From positions 1-64,000 of the forward strand of contig CAZYQW010000024.1 of the NCBI GenBank assembly GCA_964649825.1: 64,000 nucleotides of DNA, in the 5' to 3' direction. Origin of the DNA: CAZYQW01 sp964649825. Lineage in GTDB: Bacteria; Planctomycetota; B15-G4; JADJEK01. The notes beneath the pieces were generated by a model that saw nothing but the letters and a program-made list of their open reading frames with translations, ran no database searches and was not told the DNA's origin. The translations under genes were made by a program, and so were the position numbers. Position 1 is the first letter of the stretch. Each line of letters opens with the position of its first letter. Positions 16,086 through 25,175 of this stretch are shown piece by piece.

Positions 16086-17756
16086 TCACGCCCGGAACAA
16101 CTCTCCCAGGCTCTTGCCCAACAACCGGCTCGCCGCGATCAGCGAATAGAGCAGCAACGCGCTCCCGATCACCCCCATCGCGCACGCGATCTGGGGGCCG
16201 TTCGCGATGTCGCCGAGCAGCTCGTAGATCGCTTTCGCGATCGGGTAATCCTCGGTCTTCGGGGCGAGGATCAGGCTCTCCGACACTTCGAGCATCGCGA
16301 ACGAGAACGCCAGCAGTCCGCCGGCCAGGAGGTTCCCGGCGAGCAGCGGGATCGTGATGCGCCGCATCGTCGTACCGCCCGAGGCGCCGAGGTTCCTCGA
16401 CGCTTCCTCCAACGCGACCGGCACCTGCCGGAACCCGGCGTCCGCGGAGCGCACCACGTAGGGCAGCCGGCGCACCGCGTAGCCGAACACGATCAGCAGG
16501 AACGGGTCGCGCATGACGTCGAGGGGCGTGCCGGCGAACCCGTTCGCGTAGCCGAACGCAAGGACGATGCCCGGCAGGGCCAGCGGCAGCATCGCGCACG
16601 AGTCCAGCGCGGCCCCGAGCCGGCTCCGGCCGCGTACCGCGAGCCACGCGATCGCGACTCCGAGGACGAGATCGATCGCGGTCGAGCAGCTCGCGTAGAT
16701 CAACGAGTTCTTCACGCCGAGGTACGCGATCTCGTCGGTGAGGACGCGGTCGAAGTGCTTGGTCGTGAACTGGTCGGGGAAGATCTTGAAGAACCACTGC
16801 TCGGAGAACGCGACCAAACCGATCGCCAGATGCGGGAGGATCGTGACGATCACGATGACGAGGAACCCGAGCCACAGCAGCGGTCGCATCAGCGGCGCGA
16901 CCGGTCGGGTTCGCGCCACCACCGTCCCCTTCGTCGCCTGGGAACCCGAACTCCGCGCGACCAGCCGCCTTCCGAGGAGGAACAGCGCGAGCGACAGGAC
17001 GAGGACGATCACGACCAGCGCGTAGCCGACCGGATCGCGGCTCCCCTCGGTCGCTCGCTCGAAGATCTGCACCGGGATCAGGTCGCGCACGTCGAACACG
17101 AGCGGCGTCCCGAGGTCGGTCAGCGCGAAGATGAACACGATGATCGCCCCGGCGAAATAGCCCGGCAGGACGAGCGGCACCGAGATCCGACGGAACCTCC
17201 TCCAGCGCGACGCGCCGGCGCTCTCCGCCGCTTCGTCCAGCGACGGGTCGACGTTCGCGATCGCCGCCATCAGGTTCAAGAAGAGGATCGGATAGAGGTG
17301 CAGCGTCTCCATCACGACGACGCCGAGGAGGCGATGCCCACCAAGGAAATCGATCGGCTCGTCGACGACGCCCATCTCGAGCAACGCGAGGTTGATCGAT
17401 CCGAACCGAGCGAAGAGCTGTCGGATCCCGATCGCGGCCACGAACGGCGGCAGCACCATCGCCGAGAGCAAGACGCCCTGCAGCAGCCCCTTCCCTTTGA
17501 ACTCGTAGTGCACGAACAGGTGCGCGAGCGGGAACGCGACCAGCGTCGAGAGGATCGTCACCGCGACGGCGACGAGGAGCGAGTTCAGGATCGACGACGA
17601 GAAGACGTCGTTCTCGAGGGCGAGACGGAACGCCTCGAGCGAGACTTCCCCGTCCACGACGAACGCACCCTTCAGCACGTGCGCGATGGGGTACACGAGG
17701 AAGATCGCGAAGAACGTCGCGACCAGCGTGATCATCACCCAACGCGACACGGGCAT
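16086..17756 (-). CDS. ABC transporter permease, ferric-ion type (two fused permease domains)
   Basis: A 556-residue inner-membrane permease with two copies of the binding-protein-dependent transport domain, as in FbpB/AfuB and some phosphonate systems. Each half carries an EAA loop that contacts the ATPase: EAAESAGASRWRRFRRISVP (about 177-196) and a second loop near EEASRNLGASGG (about 433-444). About twelve membrane spans are visible. It is the last gene of a four-gene minus-strand operon: binding protein, ATPase, rhodanese, permease. The stop of the rhodanese gene lies 13 nt before its ATG. Iron(III) is the usual substrate for this architecture, but sequence alone does not exclude other cargo. 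Confidence 0.88.
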   Translation of the reverse strand: MPVSRWVMITLVATFFAIFLVYPIAHVLKGAFVVDGEVSLEAFRLALENDVFSSSILNSLLVAVAVTILSTLVAFPLAHLFVHYEFKGKGLLQGVLLSAMVLPPFVAAIGIRQLFARFGSINLALLEMGVVDEPIDFLGGHRLLGVVVMETLHLYPILFLNLMAAIANVDPSLDEAAESAGASRWRRFRRISVPLVLPGYFAGAIIVFIFALTDLGTPLVFDVRDLIPVQIFERATEGSRDPVGYALVVIVLVLSLALFLLGRRLVARSSGSQATKGTVVARTRPVAPLMRPLLWLGFLVIVIVTILPHLAIGLVAFSEQWFFKIFPDQFTTKHFDRVLTDEIAYLGVKNSLIYASCSTAIDLVLGVAIAWLAVRGRSRLGAALDSCAMLPLALPGIVLAFGYANGFAGTPLDVMRDPFLLIVFGYAVRRLPYVVRSADAGFRQVPVALEEASRNLGASGGTTMRRITIPLLAGNLLAGGLLAFSFAMLEVSESLILAPKTEDYPIAKAIYELLGDIANGPQIACAMGVIGSALLLYSLIAASRLLGKSLGELFRA

Positions 17757-17769
17757 CGTCCCTTGCCGC

Positions 17770-18204
17770 TCAGGCCTTCGACTTCAGGTACTCATAGGTC
17801 GCGGCCTGCGGCGCGGTCGTCGAGACCGGAAGCCCCGCTCCTTGCCAACCCGCCTCCACCGATTCGTCTCCCGCGCCCGGCCGGCCGCCGAACCCGCCGT
17901 CGATGTTCTTCAAGTTCGTGTAGCCCGCGGCGGCTAGCATCTCGCAGGCCCGCGCCGAACGTCCGCCCATCTTGCAGCCCACCACGAGCGGGGCTTCCTT
18001 GTCGACGTGCGCGGACACGACGGTCACGAAGTCGGGGTTCGGCGCCATGCCGCCGGCGCCAAGGTGGGCGATCGGAACGTTGAGCGCGCCCTCCGCGTGC
18101 CCGGCGTTGAACTCCTCGACGCTTCGAACGTCGAGGTAGGTGTACGGGGTCGAGCCGTGCATCAGCTCGAAGGCCCGGCGAGGGTCGATCGTCTCGTAGC
18201 TCAT
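17770..18204 (-). CDS. Rhodanese-like sulfurtransferase domain protein
   Basis: A 144-residue single-domain rhodanese. The active-site loop is CKMGGRS, giving a catalytic cysteine near residue 77, preceded by PLVVG; the family's YLDVRSVEEF strand is near the N-terminus. Rhodaneses transfer sulfane sulfur or act as redox or persulfide carriers. There is no signal peptide, so it is cytoplasmic. The gene starts inside the ATPase stop (ATGA overlap) and ends 13 nt before the permease, so it is firmly within the transporter operon. That position suggests a role in handling the imported metal or sulfur (for example Fe-S supply), which is an inference. Confidence 0.85.
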   Translation of the reverse strand: MSYETIDPRRAFELMHGSTPYTYLDVRSVEEFNAGHAEGALNVPIAHLGAGGMAPNPDFVTVVSAHVDKEAPLVVGCKMGGRSARACEMLAAAGYTNLKNIDGGFGGRPGAGDESVEAGWQGAGLPVSTTAPQAATYEYLKSKA

Positions 18205-19337
18205 TCGGTTCTCCTTGCGGGAAGCGGGGTGATCACCGTCTGCCTCAGCGTCCGGGGGGTCGGGGAAGCGCGAAAGACGAGCGCATCGTCGACGTGCGCA
18301 TGCACCACTTGCCCCTCCTCGAGCATCCGGCCGAACCCGATCGAGAGCGTCTTCAGCGACGTGCCGCCGGCGAGACGCACGTCGTACTGGACCATCTCTC
18401 CGAGAAACGTTCGGCGCTCGACGGTGCCCGGCAGCACGTTCACGTCGTCACGCGGGGACGCGTCGCCGCCGGCGACGAGACGCACGCGCTCCGGCCGCAC
18501 GACGAGGAACGCGTCCTCGCCGGCCGCGACTGCTCCGCCCGTCGCGCGCGCGGCCACGCGGCCGAACGGGCCTTCGACGACGACGCCGCCGGCCTCGGCC
18601 CCCGCGGCGCGACCCTCGATGCGGTTCGCGTCCCCGACGAAGCCGGCCACGAACGGATTCACGGGACGCTCGTAGAGATCCTCCGGCGTGCCGAGCTGCT
18701 CGATGCGTCCGTCGCGCAGCACGGCGATCCGATCCGCGAGCGCCAGCGCCTCGGCCCGGTCGTGAGTGACGTACACGGCGGTCCGCCCCGTACGTCGCTG
18801 AATGTCGCGGATCTCGCCGCGCAGCTCGACGCGCAACGCGGCGTCGAGGTTGGAGAGGGGTTCGTCGAGGAGGAGCACCTGCGGGTCGACGACGAGCGCG
18901 CGAGCGAGGGCGACCCGTTGTTGCTGTCCACCCGAGAGTCGGTTCGGGGGACGTTCGGCGAACTTCTCCATCTGAACGAGCGCGAGCGCCTGGCGCACCC
19001 GTCGTTCCTTCTCGACCTTCTCGACCTTGCGCACGTCGAGTCCGAACGCGACGTTCTGGAACACGGTCATGTGCGGCCAGAGCGCGTAGTTCTGGAACAC
19101 CATGCCGCAGTCGCGCTTTGCCGGCGGCACGCCCGTCATCGAACGCTCTCCGAAGCGGATCCGCCCCGCGCTCGGCTCGACGAAGCCGGCGATCGATCGC
19201 AGCAGCGTGGTCTTCCCGCACCCCGACGGCCCGAGGAGGAAGAAGAACTCTCCGTCGCCGATCTCGACCTCGACGCCGTTCAATACGCGCGTCGCCCCGT
19301 ACGAGACGACCAGCGACTCGACGTGGACCGATGTCAC
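18201..19337 (-). CDS. ABC transporter ATP-binding protein, ferric-ion/CUT1-like
   Basis: A 378-residue importer ATPase. Walker A GPSGCGKTT (36-44), Q-loop FQNYALWPHM, signature LSGGQ (134-138), Walker B VLLLDEP (154-160) and switch VTHDRAEA are all present. A C-terminal TOBE-type regulatory region (about 245-360) is typical of FbpC/PotA/MalK-like ATPases. The start is the GTG at 19337: it is preceded by GGGGAGGA and overlaps the binding-protein stop by 4 nt (GTGA). The reading frame is open further upstream, but that part is antisense-like and arginine-rich. Confidence 0.9.
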   Translation of the reverse strand: MTSVHVESLVVSYGATRVLNGVEVEIGDGEFFFLLGPSGCGKTTLLRSIAGFVEPSAGRIRFGERSMTGVPPAKRDCGMVFQNYALWPHMTVFQNVAFGLDVRKVEKVEKERRVRQALALVQMEKFAERPPNRLSGGQQQRVALARALVVDPQVLLLDEPLSNLDAALRVELRGEIRDIQRRTGRTAVYVTHDRAEALALADRIAVLRDGRIEQLGTPEDLYERPVNPFVAGFVGDANRIEGRAAGAEAGGVVVEGPFGRVAARATGGAVAAGEDAFLVVRPERVRLVAGGDASPRDDVNVLPGTVERRTFLGEMVQYDVRLAGGTSLKTLSIGFGRMLEEGQVVHAHVDDALVFRASPTPRTLRQTVITPLPARRTE

Positions 19338-20764
19338 CGCGATCCTCCCCGTCTTGCGGGGCCGGCGGAGCCGTCCATTCGGACCATTGCCGCCACCGCG
19401 CGATAGTTCGACCGCGCGAAGTCGGTCCACTCGATCCGCAGTCGTTCGCGGAACTCGCTCTCGCCCCAACGCGTCCTCGCGATCTCCAGCATCTCGTCCT
19501 CGTCGAAAGGATTCTCGAACAACCGCTCCGCGGCCCGCTCCTTCGCGTCGCCCTCGAGCGAGTGGAACGCGCGAACTGCCGCGCAGAGGTCGTCATGCGT
19601 GTCGATGACGAGGGCGCCGAGGAGGTCGTTCAGCATCGTCCAGCGGAGCGCGGCCTTGTCGTACTCGTACCGAAAGGTCCATTCAAGTTCGAACGGGTTC
19701 TCGAGCACGTCGGAACGACCGGCGACCTCGGCATAGACGTCGGGTCGGACGCACGCCCTCACCAGCGCCTGCCGGCGCGGACCGCCGTCCTCCCCGAGGC
19801 GCAGCATCCAGAGCCGTGCGGCTTCCGGCGACAGGAGGAAGTCGACGAAGCGCTCGGCCGCCTCGCGGTTCGGCGCGCCCCTCAAGATCCCCGCCGCGTC
19901 GGCGTTCACCAACGTGCGCCCCTCCGGCAGCGTGAACACGATCGCCGGCCCCACCTTGTCGATCTGCGCGGCGGCGTACTGATCGATCGAAGGGGCGCAC
20001 GCGACCTGGCCGACCGCGCAGAGCTGCGGCACCTGGATCGAGAACTTGTTGTACGCGCTCACGTTGCCGCCCATCAGCCGCGCGATGCGGAGGCCTTCGT
20101 CGAAGTCGTACGACTGCAGCAGGATCTCGTAGAACGTGTGGTACGACGACGAGGACCGCGGGTCGGCCGCTCCGACCCAGCCCACGAGCCGCGGGTCGCA
20201 CAGATCCCGCCAATCATCGGCGGCGACGCCCTGGAGCCGGGGCACGCGCGCGAACACTTCTCGGTTCGCCATGATCCCGAATCCGGTCAGCGCCGTGCCG
20301 AACCAGTAGCGCTCGGGGTCGATGATCGGGAAGCCGCCGAGCTCCAGCGCCACACCGTCCAGGACGTCGTCCGGCGGCTCGTAGCGCAGCAGAAGGTCCC
20401 TCGTCTTCAACGTGTCGTACGGATCGGTCCCGCCGCCGAACAGCATGTCGACTCCGATGCCGTCCGGCAGCACGAGAAACTGCTCCTCGATCCAGCGGAG
20501 CGTCTTGGTGCCGCCGCCGTGGTTCAACCACGTGATCTCCACCGCGTCGCCCTGGCGCGTGTAGAGCCACCGTCGAAACCCGTCTTCGAACTCCTTCTTG
20601 ATCCCTTCGTGCTGGGGAGAGGTGATGACGAGCTGCAGCGTTCGGGCCGGAGGGCTCGGGTATCGGAACCCTTCGTCGCGACGGGAGAGGCCGAAGAGGA
20701 GAGCCGGGAGCATCAGCAGCGGGAGGAGGAGGACTCCTGCTTCGAAGAGGCGGCTGTGACCCAT
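19334..20764 (-). CDS. ABC transporter substrate-binding protein (ferric-ion type), membrane anchored
   Basis: A 476-residue extracellular solute-binding protein and first gene of the importer operon. The N-terminus has a single hydrophobic segment (about 8-25) followed by GLSRRDEG, so it may be an uncleaved anchor. The binding-protein fold covers about residues 40-370, with the FGGGTDPYD, GFGIMANREV and GVAADDWRDLCDPRLVG segments seen in iron(III) and aminoethylphosphonate binders. About 100 extra residues follow (about 375-476), rich in acidic and aromatic residues, with no recognised family. The reading frame is open to 20851, but AGGA precedes the ATG at 20764 and the hydrophobic segment starts there. 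Confidence 0.82.
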   Translation of the reverse strand: MGHSRLFEAGVLLLPLLMLPALLFGLSRRDEGFRYPSPPARTLQLVITSPQHEGIKKEFEDGFRRWLYTRQGDAVEITWLNHGGGTKTLRWIEEQFLVLPDGIGVDMLFGGGTDPYDTLKTRDLLLRYEPPDDVLDGVALELGGFPIIDPERYWFGTALTGFGIMANREVFARVPRLQGVAADDWRDLCDPRLVGWVGAADPRSSSSYHTFYEILLQSYDFDEGLRIARLMGGNVSAYNKFSIQVPQLCAVGQVACAPSIDQYAAAQIDKVGPAIVFTLPEGRTLVNADAAGILRGAPNREAAERFVDFLLSPEAARLWMLRLGEDGGPRRQALVRACVRPDVYAEVAGRSDVLENPFELEWTFRYEYDKAALRWTMLNDLLGALVIDTHDDLCAAVRAFHSLEGDAKERAAERLFENPFDEDEMLEIARTRWGESEFRERLRIEWTDFARSNYRAVAAMVRMDGSAGPARRGGSR

Positions 20765-20888
20765 GCGTCGATCCTGCTCGGGAGGAATCGACAGCGTAGC
20801 GACTCGGCTCGATCGTGCACCGGGACTTCGACCCGGAGCACGCGCATGCATCGAGTCGCGAGGGCGCTCGCGGCGCGAGCCGCCTCGA

Positions 20889-22754
20889 TCACATCGCCAG
20901 GTCGGGCGGATTCTCGGCGTCGATGACGTTGACCGTGTTCCGCCCGACTTCCTTGGCTCGGTAGAGCGCGAAGTCGGCGAGCTTCAGCAGCTTCTCGCGG
21001 CCGAAGCCGCTCCGCCCGCGGACGACGGCGCCGATGCTGATCGAGAGCAGCAGGCCATCTTCCGACTCCAGCCCGCGCCGCTCGACGTTCGCGCGCGCCC
21101 GCTCCATCGCCGCGCGCGTGTGGGCGAGTCCGGCGTCGGGAAGAACGGCGAGGAACTCGTCGCCCCCGATCCGCCCGACCTCGTCGGACGACCGGAGCGT
21201 CTGCTTCACGACCTCCGAGATCCGGCGAACGAACTCGTCTCCCATCAAGTGCCCGAAGTTGTCGTTCACCTTCTTGAGGTGATCGCAGTCGAAGAGCGCG
21301 ATCGAGAGATCGTCGGCGTCCGAGATCGACTCGATGTGTCGCTCCAACGCGTCCAGGATGCCACGGCGGTTGTACAGCCCCGTCAACTCGTCGATGCGCG
21401 CCTCGTCGGACAGGCGTTGCAGGTCGATCGCCTTGAGCGCGAGCGCGGTGTGGGCCGCCACGGTGGCGAGGAGATCGGGGAGCAGGGCGCGGCGATCGGA
21501 CACCTCGACTCCCAACACGCCGAGCTGTTCCTTGCCGGCGATCACCGGCACGAAGAACGTCGACGACGAGCTGGCGACGCCGAACGATTCGAGGCCGACG
21601 ACGGGGCCTTCGTGGAAGATCGGACACCCGGTGGAGAACGCCATGCGCATCGCCCGGGGGATCTCGCTCGAGTGAAGGCTCACGTCGTGCAGCGGGAGTG
21701 GAACGTTGCCTCGCACGGAGAGCACTCCGCCGCGCAACGTGCCGTCCTCGGATCGCTGCAGGTAGTACGCGCGGTTCACGCCGAGCTCCTCGACGAGCCC
21801 CGCCGTCCCCGCCACCGCGATCGATTCGGCGTCCTGCGCTCCCGAGATCCGAGCGAAGATGACCGGCAGCGGGCCGAGGTCTCGAGCCGATACGCCCTCG
21901 AGCAGCTCCTCCGGGGAGTGCGCCGACACCGGCGCGACGGTCGGATCGACCTCGAACCCTCCGCCCGCGCGGATGCTCACGTCGAGGATCGGGCCGAGCA
22001 CCTCCTCGATCGAGCAGCAGATGCGGCGCTTCGACTCGAACAGCGTCGCCACGGAGTCCATGATGGGCGCGTTCACGGCGGGCAGCGCGCACGGAGCGGG
22101 TGTCGCGTAGCCGAACGCGGTCACCGCGTGATCGGCCGCGGCCAGCATCCGGGACGCCGGACCGAGATCGAGGGAAGGGTCGAGCGTGAAACGCCCGTAC
22201 GCGACGAGAGCATCGATCACGGAAGCGGGGGCTCCCGCGCGCTGGAGCAGGTCGCCCCCCAGCTCCCATCGGCACGACGGGTCGAGCGCGACCGAGACCC
22301 TCCGTTTCGAGGAGAGCCGCGCCGCGTCCCCCACGTGATGGAGAAGCCCGAGCGCGAGCGCATGGGTCGCTTGCATGAAACCGCCGTCTCGCGCGAGCGG
22401 TTCCGCCGCGATGGCGCACGCGATGCTGTGGCGCAGTAGGGGCGGTCCGAGCGGGTCGGTCCCGAGCATCGATCGCAGCCAATGGGTGGCGACCGAGACG
22501 AGCGCGAGGCGCGTCGAGCGGACCACGCCGAGGTGCTCGGCCGCCTCGACGGAGCCGGCCGGCTCGCGGCCGGGAAGCTGCGTGCGAGCGAGCCGGAGGA
22601 ACGACATCTCCGCGAGCGAGTCTCCCGCGAGCGATTGCGCGATCGATCGGGTCGACCGCAGCTCCTCCCCTCCGAGCAGCAGACGAGTGAGCCCGACGGG
22701 GGCCGGCGGGAGCCCGGCGATCGCGCTCGCAAAGAGGTTGGTCGTAACGGCCAT
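20889..22754 (-). CDS. HDOD-like / GAF-like / GGDEF diguanylate cyclase
   Basis: A 621-residue signalling protein expected to make cyclic di-GMP. The N-terminal part (about 10-230) looks like an HDOD domain: the opening LPPAPVGLTRLL, repeated helices and LLHHVGDAARL. The central part (about 300-450) resembles a GAF-type sensor fold. The C-terminal cyclase (about 460-612) has an intact active site, GGDEF at 530-534, and an inhibitory I-site RSSD at 521-524 five residues upstream, so product feedback inhibition is likely. There is no signal peptide or membrane span, so it is cytosolic. HDOD is less usual as a partner of GGDEF than PAS or REC. It stands alone, divergent from purM. Confidence 0.85.
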   Translation of the reverse strand: MAVTTNLFASAIAGLPPAPVGLTRLLLGGEELRSTRSIAQSLAGDSLAEMSFLRLARTQLPGREPAGSVEAAEHLGVVRSTRLALVSVATHWLRSMLGTDPLGPPLLRHSIACAIAAEPLARDGGFMQATHALALGLLHHVGDAARLSSKRRVSVALDPSCRWELGGDLLQRAGAPASVIDALVAYGRFTLDPSLDLGPASRMLAAADHAVTAFGYATPAPCALPAVNAPIMDSVATLFESKRRICCSIEEVLGPILDVSIRAGGGFEVDPTVAPVSAHSPEELLEGVSARDLGPLPVIFARISGAQDAESIAVAGTAGLVEELGVNRAYYLQRSEDGTLRGGVLSVRGNVPLPLHDVSLHSSEIPRAMRMAFSTGCPIFHEGPVVGLESFGVASSSSTFFVPVIAGKEQLGVLGVEVSDRRALLPDLLATVAAHTALALKAIDLQRLSDEARIDELTGLYNRRGILDALERHIESISDADDLSIALFDCDHLKKVNDNFGHLMGDEFVRRISEVVKQTLRSSDEVGRIGGDEFLAVLPDAGLAHTRAAMERARANVERRGLESEDGLLLSISIGAVVRGRSGFGREKLLKLADFALYRAKEVGRNTVNVIDAENPPDLAM

Positions 22755-22795
22755 GAAAGTCTCGAGGCACTGGAACGACCGCGTCCCGAACTCAA

Positions 22796-22807
22796 GTCAG
22801 GCCTGAC
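22796..22807. promoter_or_regulatory. 12-bp palindrome between divergent genes
   Basis: GTCAGGCCTGAC is a perfect palindrome in the 217-bp divergent region between the diguanylate cyclase and purM starts, 42 bp ahead of the cyclase start codon. It could be an operator for a dimeric regulator. No second copy was noticed in the window. Confidence 0.3.
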
Positions 22808-22971
22808 ACGATCGCGAGCGAACCGACGTTCCGGGAATCTTGTCGGCCTCGAAACGTGCGGACTTGAGCAGGGCCTCCGGGTCTCGCCTGGTAGAGTGGC
22901 GGACGTTCGACGCAGCCACCCACCGATGCCCACCCCGACCGGCGCATCTAGAGTACGAACAAGGAGATCCG

Positions 22972-24066
22972 ATGACCGACACAGGACGATCCGCGTACGC
23001 GGCGGCAGGTGTCGACACCGACCGCGGGGCCGAGTACCTGAAGAACCTGCTGTCCTACGTCTCACGGACCCGCGACTTCCGTCCCGGGTTGGGTCGTTCG
23101 TTGATCGACATCGGCTACTTCGCGACCGTGCTCGACATTGGACGCGGCCAAGGGCTCGCGCTCACCACCGACGGAGTGGGCACGAAGATCCTGGTGGCCG
23201 AGCTCGCCGAGCGGTACGACACGATCGGCATCGACTGCGTCGCGATGAACGTCAACGACCTCATCTGCGTCGGCGCCGAACCGATCGCAATGCTCGACTA
23301 TCTCGCGATCCAGGACGCCGACCCCGCCGTCGCCTCTCAAATCGGCGCCGGGCTCTACGAAGGCGCGCGGCAGGCCGAGATCTCGATTCCCGGCGGTGAG
23401 CTGGCCCAGATCAAGGACATGGTCAAGGGCGTGCGGGAGAACTCGGGGATCGATCTCTGCGGCGCCGCGTTCGGGCTCGTTGGTACGGACCGCGTGAACG
23501 TCGGTCGCGACGCGAAGCCCAATGACGTGCTCATCGGACTACAGAGCACTGGATTGCACAGCAATGGATTCACGCTGGCGCGCCGCGTCCTGCTCGACGA
23601 AGCCGGCCTCGACCTCGACGCACATATCCCGTCGCTCGGCAAGACGCTCGCCGACGAACTCCTCACTCCGACTCGCATCTACGTTCCCCAGTGGAAGGCG
23701 CTCACGAACAACAAGGTGAGCCTCCGCGCGATTTTGAACATCACCGGCGACGGACTCTTCAACCTGACCCGCGTCGCGGCGCCGGTCGGCTTCGTGATCG
23801 ACCACCTCCCGCCCCCGCCGCCGATCTTCCAGGAGATCCAGGAACGCGGCCGCATCCCGGTCGAGGAGATGTATCGCGTGTTCAACATGGGGATCGGGTT
23901 CTGCGTGGTGGTTCCCGAGGGCGAGGTGAGCGACGCGCTTCGCATCCTCTCCCGGTTCCCGGGCCGCGCCGACGTGATCGGCCGCGTCGTCGAGGATCCG
24001 GAGAAGAAGATCCAGGTCACCGCGCATCGCATGGTGGGGAAGAACGGCCACTTCTTTCGGACCTGA
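22972..24066 (+). CDS. purM: Phosphoribosylformylglycinamidine cyclo-ligase (PurM)
   Basis: A 364-residue enzyme that closes the imidazole ring in purine synthesis, turning FGAM and ATP into AIR. The N-terminal segment AYAAAGVD, then GLALTTDGVGTKILVA with the catalytic/ATP-site DGVGTK, and MNVNDLICVGAEPIAMLDYLA are the family hallmarks. A TGLHSNGFTLARRV segment and a C-terminal MYRVFNMGIGFCVVV also match. It is slightly longer than the roughly 345 residues of E. coli PurM and belongs to the variant with IPGGELAQIKDM in place of the usual METAEMPG. The ATG at 22972 follows AAGGAG with ideal spacing; the frame is open upstream to 22840. No other pur gene is adjacent. Confidence 0.93.
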   Translation: MTDTGRSAYAAAGVDTDRGAEYLKNLLSYVSRTRDFRPGLGRSLIDIGYFATVLDIGRGQGLALTTDGVGTKILVAELAERYDTIGIDCVAMNVNDLICVGAEPIAMLDYLAIQDADPAVASQIGAGLYEGARQAEISIPGGELAQIKDMVKGVRENSGIDLCGAAFGLVGTDRVNVGRDAKPNDVLIGLQSTGLHSNGFTLARRVLLDEAGLDLDAHIPSLGKTLADELLTPTRIYVPQWKALTNNKVSLRAILNITGDGLFNLTRVAAPVGFVIDHLPPPPPIFQEIQERGRIPVEEMYRVFNMGIGFCVVVPEGEVSDALRILSRFPGRADVIGRVVEDPEKKIQVTAHRMVGKNGHFFRT

Positions 24067-24077
24067 CCAAGGCATGC

Positions 24078-24083
24078 TATAAG
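24078..24083 (+). promoter_or_regulatory. Possible -10 element ahead of the structured leader
   Basis: TATAAG stands out as an AT-rich hexamer 14 bp before the structured element at 24097 and just after the purM stop. No convincing -35 partner was found, so it is a weak promoter candidate for the radical SAM gene. Confidence 0.25.
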
Positions 24084-24096
24084 GGTTCCCGTAACA

Positions 24097-24139
24097 ACGA
24101 CTTCCTGCCTCAGGCGAGGCCGTTTCGGCCGGAAGTCGT
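24097..24139 (+). ncRNA. Candidate three-way-junction RNA leader
   Basis: The 43-nt stretch has an outer 9-bp stem (24097-24105 with 24131-24139, ACGACTTCC/GGAAGTCGT). It encloses a small GCC/GGC hairpin and a perfect 5-bp hairpin GGCCG-TTT-CGGCC that abuts the outer stem. It lies in the 167-nt leader between purM and the radical SAM gene. It has no T tract, so a simple intrinsic terminator is unlikely. It may be a processed or regulatory leader; it matches no riboswitch class that I recognise. Confidence 0.35.
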
Positions 24140-24233
24140 CCTTCGCGTGCCCCTCGATGCCCCGTTCCGGTGGAACTCCGGATTCCACCGCGGGGGCGCG
24201 CGCGAGATTCACCGTCCAGAGGAGATCGTTCCG

Positions 24234-25175
24234 GTGGGCAAGAAGGTCCAGCGCTACTTCGACCAGGAATCCGTCTCGTTCGTCACGACCGCGTATCGAC
24301 GAATCCAGGGCAAGCGGACGATCCCGAGCTTCCCGGTTCGGGCCCAGATCCAGACGCGGACGGCATGCAACGCACGCTGTGCGTTCTGCCCGAACACGAC
24401 GGTCGGCGACGATCTATCGCAGGGCACGATGGAATGGGGCCTCTTCACGAAGATCGTGGACGAGCTCACGGCCCACGAGGTGGACGAGATCCATCCGTTC
24501 CTCATGAACGAGCCGCTGTGGGACAAGGACCTGCCGGAGAAGATCCGCTACATCGCCGATCGCAAGAAGCCCAAGACCAAGATCAAGATCAACACGAACG
24601 CGTCGTTCCTCACGCGCGAGGTCGGCCAGCGGCTCATCGACTCGGGCCTCTCGAAGCTGAATGTCTCGTTCCACGGCGTTCGTCCCGAGGTGTACGAGTT
24701 CAACATGGGGAACCTCAAGTACACCCCGCTGCTCCGCAACGTGCTCCGGTTCAAGGAGATGCTCGACGCTCACAAGAGGCCGAAGCCGAAGCTGCGCATC
24801 ACGATGGTCAAGACGAAGGAGATCGTCGAGGACCGCGACAACATCCGCGCCTTCTGGGCCCAGCACGGCATCGGTTGCAACTTCCGCCCGCTCGGCAACC
24901 GCAACAACAAAGACGTCGAGATGAAGGGGATCAACTGGGAGGAGTGGCGCCCCTACACGTGGTGCAAGCGACCGTTCACGCAGATCTACATCCTCTTCAA
25001 CGGCGACTGCGTGCTCTGCTGCTGCGACTGGAACCGGACCACGACGCTCGGCAACCTGCGCCACAACTCGATCGAAGAGGTGTGGAACGGCCCCGCGTAC
25101 CGCCGCGTCCGCGATCTGTTCTTGCACCAGAACCGTCAAGACTTGCTCTGCGGCACCTGTCTCTACACGAGGTGA
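24234..25175 (+). CDS. Radical SAM protein with SPASM-type C-terminus
   Basis: A 313-residue radical S-adenosylmethionine enzyme. The cluster motif CxxxCxxC is C45-C49-C52 (TACNARCAFC), followed by a TIM-barrel fold (about 38-230) with the EIHPFLMNEPLWD and KIKINTNASFL segments. The C-terminal part has a cysteine set like a SPASM domain (CVLCCCDWNR, then CGTC at the end), which would bind an auxiliary Fe-S cluster. Such proteins modify peptides or act in cofactor synthesis; no precursor peptide is visible nearby, so the substrate is open. The start is taken as the GTG at 24234 after AGAGGAG; a GTG at 24147 is possible but would overrun the structured leader. Confidence 0.82.
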   Translation: MGKKVQRYFDQESVSFVTTAYRRIQGKRTIPSFPVRAQIQTRTACNARCAFCPNTTVGDDLSQGTMEWGLFTKIVDELTAHEVDEIHPFLMNEPLWDKDLPEKIRYIADRKKPKTKIKINTNASFLTREVGQRLIDSGLSKLNVSFHGVRPEVYEFNMGNLKYTPLLRNVLRFKEMLDAHKRPKPKLRITMVKTKEIVEDRDNIRAFWAQHGIGCNFRPLGNRNNKDVEMKGINWEEWRPYTWCKRPFTQIYILFNGDCVLCCCDWNRTTTLGNLRHNSIEEVWNGPAYRRVRDLFLHQNRQDLLCGTCLYTR

